This document shows, in pieces, positions 58,799 to 64,000 of a stretch of DNA of 64,000 nt (positions within the stretch are counted from its first letter, which is position 1; every line of letters begins with the position of its first letter). The notes under the pieces are model-generated. The model made no database searches, was not told the DNA's origin, and saw only the letters and a program-made list of their open reading frames with translations. Origin of the DNA: Cephalotus follicularis (Eukaryota > Streptophyta > Magnoliopsida > Oxalidales > Cephalotaceae); contig BDDD01001000.1 in assembly GCA_001972305.1 (NCBI GenBank), positions 124,001-188,000 on the forward strand. The letters are read 5' to 3'. The position numbers and the translations under genes were made by a program.

Positions 58799-59929
58799 CG
58801 CAGATCTAGGCTATGGATACCCGAGGGTAGTTCCCACATAACACCCCATCATAGACAATGAGCCTATTAAGGAGAGTTGAGTGTCACACGTACACCTCAC
58901 CCTCTACCGGAATCCCATGTGACATATCACCGAGTATCAGCATCAGAGTACAAGTACAATACCATAATCATAATGATACATAAATAGGGAGGTGACCTAG
59001 CCACCCAGAGTTCGAGCCTTATTAGCTCATAAATCATATCAAAATCAAGGAATATGTTCAACAGAAGACATACGAGACTCAATCACGAGTGAATCATGAT
59101 TTGAATAAATATAACAAGGCACATATAAATATCAAACAGGAGTCTCGAAATAATAAAAAGTAAGGGAATGTCACACTCACTAGTTTACTAAAAGTGACTA
59201 CCGCGGACTAACCGTTGAATGTTCCGGATCAACTATCGAGTCCACGTCTACAAAGCCATCACATAAAAGATTAAATAAGCATCTTTCCTTTGCTCATACA
59301 AAAAGATAGTGGGTAAATAGGCCATGCTAAGGCTTTATTCCCATTTTACCTTTAGATACTAGATAACCCTACCATAACTTAATTTTCAATGCTTTTCACT
59401 TTCTAATATCTCCACCACAACCAGTTACTGTTCAAACCCATCACTATATCATAGTTTTCTTTCGTCAACTTCAATATCTCACTATTCTCGCAAAGTCGTT
59501 ATTCTTTTAATCCTAGGAGAACTTAATACTTTAAATCCTTAATATGAATATCAATTTCTATTGTCAAAAGGTTAAGGAACTTACAATATTTCTTTAGAAG
59601 GATGAAGGGTGAGTCACTTCCACACTTGTTTTCCTTAAGCAGTTCTTGGAGAAATGTAGAAGAAAATGAGAGCTCATAAGGGATAAATGATTCGGCCAAG
59701 CAAGAAAATGAAAATGTCCTTCGTTTCCTCTTTATAAACCTTATACTTGATTAGTGATGAATAATCTAGAAACTTTGAAATAAGTGAAGATAAATCTAGA
59801 TAATTCGGGACTTATGTAAATAATTGGGCCGAATCTTTGGGCCGTACCAAATCTTGGGTCTGAAGCCAGCTGAAATCCTTATCATGTATAACTTTACCAC
59901 CCGTTACATCTAACCACTCCAGAACAGCC

Positions 59930-60270
59930 CTACCGTTCCACTAGCTTCGTAGTTAACTCTAGCTTCGTAGTTAACTCCTAGGTCTTCTCTACATATATCA
60001 AGTATGCTCCTTATACATGAAGTCTGCTCGACATGTCTCAAGTCTGGTCTGCATATACCAAGTCTGTTTAAGAATGCATTTGAGTAGGTCTGCTCATCCA
60101 AGGCCAGGTTTGCTCACAGGTCTACTTAACCAATTCTACCTGACCTAGACTAGGTCTGCTATGCTAAGTCTGCATAACTTAGACAAGATCTGCTATGGTC
60201 TGGTCTACTCTTCCCTGGTCTGATCTACTCTACTTCGCCTGCTCTAGTCTGCCCTATTCTGATCTACTCT
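59930..60270. repeat. Degenerate GTCTGCTC-type repeat
   Basis: AAGTCTGCTC, AGGTCTGCTC, GGTCTGGTCTACTC and CTGGTCTGATCTACTC recur, with an exact 20-bp tandem duplication (CTAGCTTCGTAGTTAACTC) near 59941-59978. Confidence 0.6.
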
Positions 60271-60750
60271 TCTCTTGTAGCGACCCGAATTCCCTTTTAT
60301 ACTGTTCATGCATACATTGTACCATATTGTACTATATTAAATTGTACTGAACTATATTGTACTATATTGGATTGAGGTATTCATTTACCCATTGTTTATC
60401 GTATGGATTATATTCATGTATAGTCGGGGTTTTGGGCTGAGTTTCGGAGAATTGGCCGAATTGACTATATAAGTCAATTCTCTTGCCATTTTTCTCTCAT
60501 TCTCACATTTCCCATTCTTCTCCCTCTCTCTCTATCCCTCTCTCTCTTCCTCCCAGCTGAGCAGCCTCCATCTCCCTCTTGTAGCTCCGAATTTGCTGCT
60601 CCAATGACATATAGAAATTGCAAGTCTTTTCCTTGTCGATTGAACAAGGAAAGAGTGGGTTCTTGGATATTGCTGGCCATTGATTGATCGTTAGCTCAAC
60701 TGTTGAAGCTTCAATTATAGGTAGGACTTCTCAACTTGTATTGTTCATTA

Positions 60751-60810
60751 CTTGCTTGCTTGATTGATTGATTGAATTGAATGATTGAATGATTGTATTG
60801 TATTGAATTA
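60751..60810 (+). repeat. Imperfect (CTTG/GATT)n simple repeat
   Basis: CTTGCTTGCTTGATTGATTG followed by GAATTGAAT/GATTGTATT variants. Confidence 0.8.
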
Positions 60811-61376
60811 TGAAATAAGGGTTTTGAAATGCAGTCTTCAATCTAACAGATGTAGAAGGATTGGAATGATAAATTGAAGGTTGTAACAATTTTTACTCAC
60901 CTTAAAGGACTGATTTTAACCCTTTGTTTCCAAAGAGTGGCTTTAAAATGGATTTTGACATGAGATCGGCTACTTTTCTACTAAAAACTAGTTTTTCCCC
61001 AGCACAGACGTCGACTCCTAGTCCATGGTGTTGACGCCTTGATGCATTTGAACTGTTTTATTCGATGTTAGCATCAACGCGTATCTTTTGCGTTGACGCC
61101 TACAATCTGGGATTTCCTTTTTCCAGAAAAAATGTCGACGTAAATCATATCAGCCATCTCAGTGTTGACATTCTTGGTTTATGCATCGACGCCTTGACTC
61201 GAGGATGTCAATGCCTAAACCCATTGGTTTATAGAAATGTGTTAAGTGTTGACGCATACGTCAACGCCTAAACCTACTGGTTTTAAAAAATGCGATGTGC
61301 GTCAACACCTTCGGCCAAGGGCGTTGGTGCTCATCAGCCTATTATTGAAAGTGAATGTTAAGCGTCGATACGTATA

Positions 61377-61797
61377 TGTTGGATATATTGGTGCATTAGC
61401 ATAAAGCTAATTTAGTATTTCATGCGGAAAGAAATTTAAGAGAAGAAAAGGAATTAGAAAATTGCATAGAAGAAATAATTTGATAAAAAAGAATGAGAGA
61501 ATTGGAGGGATGAAAAAGTGTTAATGGAGAAAAAACTCTTACTTCCTTATCAATTTCCTTACAAAGAGCATATATTTATAGTACAAGTAAAACATTAAAA
61601 TAAGAGCAATAGAATTCCAAATGGAATTCTATGTTTGACTACATTCAACCTTCATGGCATCCAAAAGCTCACATGGTTTGAATGCATTGAATTTATTGTA
61701 TTTAAAAATCATCACACCTTTCACATGGGTTGCCACATTTGAATATGGTGATCAATGTAGGTGTGCTACCAAGTGTGGAGTGGTTGACAATTCAACA
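61377..61797 (+). mobile_element. Copia-type solo LTR (421 bp)
   Basis: Starts TGTTGGATATA and ends CAATTCAACA, with TGTTG/CAACA inverted ends typical of Ty1/copia LTRs. Flanked by perfect GTATA duplications (61372-61376; 61798-61802). A TATA-like TATATTTATAG lies near 61569-61580. The GTCGAC-type cluster of LTR H is interrupted by it (CGATAC on the left, ATTGACGCC on the right). Not present in other copies here, so its age is unknown. Confidence 0.85.
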
Positions 61798-62857
61798 GTA
61801 TATCTATAGCATTGACGCCTAATGCCATGTTTTGGAAAATTGATGTTTTAAAGCTAGTTTTTAACTTCTTTGTACATTGCCGCTTGACCGGAGCCTCACT
61901 TGAGGTATTCAAGCGTTTGAAACACAGTTTTCCATGGGTTTTTAAAGATTGAATTCATAAATTGATAAAGTGATAGCTTGGGCCGTAGGCAACGACACAG
62001 TGACTTTCATTGACTAGATAGATGTTCTTTCCTATCTCGTTATTTGATTGTCACAGTCCATTGGCTATTGATTGATTGATTGATTGAGTCATGAGTGTCC
62101 TGAGTCTAAGTTCGGAACGTTGGACGCACATTCCCATTTCTCCATGAGACATCAGCACTTATTGACAATATATTGACAGTGTACTGACAGATTGATTATA
62201 TTGTATGGATCCTATAGAGCGACCTTATGATTCGTGTTGGCTTGTTAGGTTGTTGACTCTGTCCACCTATTCTGTCGATCGTTTCATTTATTGTATTGTC
62301 TTGCTGATGAGCATTATTGATTGATTAACGATTGATGCTCCCTTGAGGGCCGTATCTCCCAGACGGTATAGTAGCTCATCGAGACTATATTGACCTAGCC
62401 ATAGGCTGGAAGATCTATGAGTTCTAGACCTGATAAGTCTGAGAATAGTTGATAGATCTCCCAACCTTTTTGAAGGACTACCTTCCGTGGGATTGATCAT
62501 TGTTATTGATTGTCATTGTGTTAACCGAGGTCATATGCTCTATAGGATATGATTGATTGATTTGGTGTTTTATACACCACCACCGGGTGTTTGCCATTGA
62601 TTGATTGATTTATTGTTATAGATCTTATCCATATGCTCTGTTATGGGGTAGTGTCATATGGATAGCAGATCGCCAATTGTATGCATGCATTTGCCATACC
62701 ATGCATTGATAGTGTACATCGCACATTGATATTGCATAAACTGTTACCGATATTGCACATTGTACATGCATACACATTGCATGGGGTTTCTGCTTAGCCT
62801 TGTGGCTAACCCCATCCTTCGGGGTGGGGTTGTGTTGTACATTTTGTGTGCGGCATA

Positions 62858-63071
62858 TGTAACGGCCCGCATTAATTTTGGATAAATTGATGTTTGGGCT
62901 TGGGGGAAATTTTTTTTCCTTCTTGGTGGTGGTTGGCTGGGACCTTTTTTTTTTGATATGTTAGTTGGCTTGGGCTTGGTGGAGGTCCAATGGTTGCCTA
63001 TGATTTGTGTATGTGGTTAAGTTATAAGAGATGTTTAGTTGGTGTTGGGAGATGTGCAAAGCTTGCCTAGG
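62858..63071 (+). repeat. LTR portion of element F (left)
   Basis: TGTAACGGCCCGCATTAATT to GGAAGCTT; matches 63757-63972. Confidence 0.85.
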
Positions 63072-63113
63072 AAGCTTGTTGATATTGCATGTGAATACTA
63101 TTTTGACTGCGTC

Positions 63114-63729
63114 TTGTCGAACTCCCTTGTGTTGGAATGAGGTGGGAGAGCACCAGTTGCTAGGACCAGAGTTGGTACAAGACGCAGCAGAGAAGATGAA
63201 GGTGATTCGAGATTGTCTGCTGGTAGCCCAGAGTAGGCAGAATAGCTACGCAGACAAGTGCCGTAAAGACTTGCAATTCTCTGTAGGTGACAAGGTTTTC
63301 CTCAGGGTATCACCTTACACGGGGATTGTTCATTTTGGCAAGCATGGGAAGCTTAGCCTAAGGTACATAGTTCCCTTTGAAGTTGTGCAAAGGATCAGAC
63401 AAGTGGCCTATCGTTTGGCATTGCCTGAGGGGATGGCCAGTGTGCACGACGTGTTCCATGTATCGGTGCTGAGGAAATACGTTGCTGATCCTTCCCATGT
63501 TATGACTGAGCCAGTGGTGTTGGCCGAAGAGAATTTACCAGTGTTGGCTTATTAGGAAGCCCCAGAGCAAATCTTGCACCGAAGAGAACAGGTTTTGAGG
63601 AATAAGACTATTCCCTTGGTGAAGATCTTGTGGAGAAACCATGTAGCAGAAGAAGCTACCTGGGAACGTGAGGACCAAATGAGGGAAGGTTATCCTTATT
63701 TATTCCCTGGACCAGAGCTGGAATTTTGA
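63114..63729 (+). pseudogene. Integrase C-terminal and chromodomain-like remnant of element F
   Basis: CRTPLCWNEVGEHQLLGPEL (end of the catalytic domain), DKVFLRVSPYTGIVHFGKHG and VAYRLALPEGMASVHDVFHV (C-terminal domain), SVLRKYVADPSHVM, then the chromodomain-like VLRNKTIPLVKILWRNH and EEATWEREDQM near 63590-63690. The tail places F in the Tekay/Del chromoviruses. Long parts remain open but only the 3' end of the coding region is left. Confidence 0.87.
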
Positions 63730-63740
63730 GGACAAAATTC

Positions 63741-63755
63741 CTTAAGGGGGAGAGG
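63741..63755 (+). promoter_or_regulatory. Polypurine tract of element F
   Basis: TTAAGGGGGAGAGG just before the LTR start at 63757, preceded by GACAAAATTC. Confidence 0.85.
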
Positions 63756-63756
63756 T

Positions 63757-64000
63757 TGTAACGACCCACATTAATTTTGAACAAATTGATGTTTAGCCTT
63801 GGGGGAATTTTTTTTTCTCCTTGGTGGTGGTTGGCTTGGACATTTTTTTTTGGATATGTTAGTTGGCTTGGGCTTTGTGGAGGGCCAATGGTTGCCTATG
63901 GTTTGTGTATGTGGTTAAGTTATAAGAGAGGTTTAGTTGGTGTTGGGAGATGTGCAAAGCTTGCATAGGAAGCTTAATAGTTGACGTCAGCGCATCTCCT
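63757..64000 (+). repeat. 3' LTR of element F, cut by window end
   Basis: Starts TGTAACGACCCAC. The first ~215 bases match the left copy; the last ~28 bases (GTTGACGTCAGCGCATCTCC) extend beyond it and include a GTTGACGTCAGCGC motif like those in other LTRs here. The open frame at 63777-63968 is inside the LTR. Confidence 0.85.

Larger units (their letters stand above)
57392..60275 (-). repeat. E2: LTR-like region related to E1
   Basis: Plus-strand start TGTAACAACCCG, which in minus sense is a CGGGTTGTTACA LTR end. In sense it has a TTTATAAA (near 59733), a donor-like ATT|GTAAGT with GT at 59584-59583, an acceptor-like GACTAACCC (58240-58246) ... TTTTTCAACTCAG ending at 58212 (implied intron 1373 nt), and a CTCC-TTTG-GGAG hairpin at 57937-57948. 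The middle matches E1 over several blocks. Two areas of degenerate GTCTGACCTC/GTCTGCTC repeats lie at 57545-57850 and 59930-60270. No primer site or coding remnant. The sense start is uncertain (59908 or 60275). Confidence 0.5.
60276..62857 (+). repeat. LTR H, with a nested copia-type solo LTR
   Basis: Starts TGTAGCGACCCG at 60276. TATA-like ACTATATAAG lies at about 60462-60471; donor-like TATAG|GTAGGA with GT at 60721-60722; GTCGACGC-type motifs at 61005-61380 (and 61815 after the nested copy); and the TTAGCC..GTGGCTAACCCC block near 62793-62813. It is probably cut by element F at 62858. No internal region is seen. Several GATT runs (60760-60800, 62075-62092, 62600-62612) are simple-repeat noise. 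The open frame at 61065-61271 reads through the motif cluster and is not a gene. Confidence 0.55.
62858..64000 (+). mobile_element. F: 3' end of a Ty3/gypsy Tekay-type element (runs off the window)
   Basis: Short remnant: an LTR portion (62858-63071), an integrase C-terminal and chromodomain-like region (63114-63729), a purine tract, then a second LTR start (63757-64000, cut by the window edge). The two LTR parts match over about 220 bases with about 14 differences (about 6%). No gag, protease or RT is present between them, so it is an internally shortened fossil. Left flank GGCATA; the right flank is beyond the window. Confidence 0.85.

Overview
The window looks like repeat-rich intergenic DNA of a flowering plant, probably a eudicot with a large genome. 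The evidence is many plant-type Ty3/gypsy LTR retrotransposons with LTRs of about 2.4-2.8 kb, initiator-Met tRNA primer sites (TGGTATCAGAG), Tekay/Del-type Gag, RT, integrase and chromodomain remnants, one Tat-lineage remnant and one short copia-type solo LTR. The species cannot be named from the sequence. I recognise no host protein-coding gene, rRNA, tRNA or CRISPR array. Almost every open frame is a retroelement coding remnant or a chance frame inside an LTR.

Layout. 1-2081: part of a reverse-strand LTR (K) that sits in a Tat-lineage remnant (G, 2082-4051). 4052-8484: unclassified DNA with several diverged tandem repeats, including an array of alternating 33/39-bp units (6955-7745). 8485-21160: element A (+), Tekay type, with both LTRs and a near-perfect target-site duplication (TSD); its 3' LTR holds a solo LTR of the B family (17807-20637, perfect TSD CCACT). 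21223-31429: a series of partial or solo LTRs (J, E3, an unnamed GTCAACGC-rich one, E1). 31599-47697: element B (+), perfect TSD CTAAC, with the reverse-strand element C (39266-46644) inserted in its 3' LTR; one N at 46645 marks an assembly join. 48371-56516: element D (-), an older relative of A, TSD TATAT. 57392-60275: LTR-like region E2. 60276-62857: LTR H, holding a copia-type solo LTR (61377-61797, perfect TSD GTATA). 62858-64000: the end of element F (+), running off the window.

All coding remnants are fossils carrying several interruptions each. LTR-to-LTR divergence, counted by eye over short stretches, is about 2% for B, 3% for C, 5% for A, 6% for F and 7% for D. This suggests insertions over roughly the last one to several million years if a usual plant rate near 1e-8 per site per year applies.

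The most interesting signals are not genes but structure shared by LTRs of different families. (1) Arrays of GTCGAC-cored motifs (GTCGACGCC, CAGTCGACTG, AAGCGTCGACAG) occur in most LTRs here, and in A, B and D they form two clusters, one on each side of the predicted transcription start. (2) A splice-site-like module lies inside the LTR: a 5' donor soon after the TATA box, then a CTAAC branch-like site, a pyrimidine tract and CAG near the LTR 3' end. It would define a leader intron of about 1.25-1.6 kb. (3) The E-type LTRs share a cUUCGg-type mini-hairpin and a second 8-bp hairpin. None of these is proven functional; each can be tested with RNA-seq or comparative alignment.
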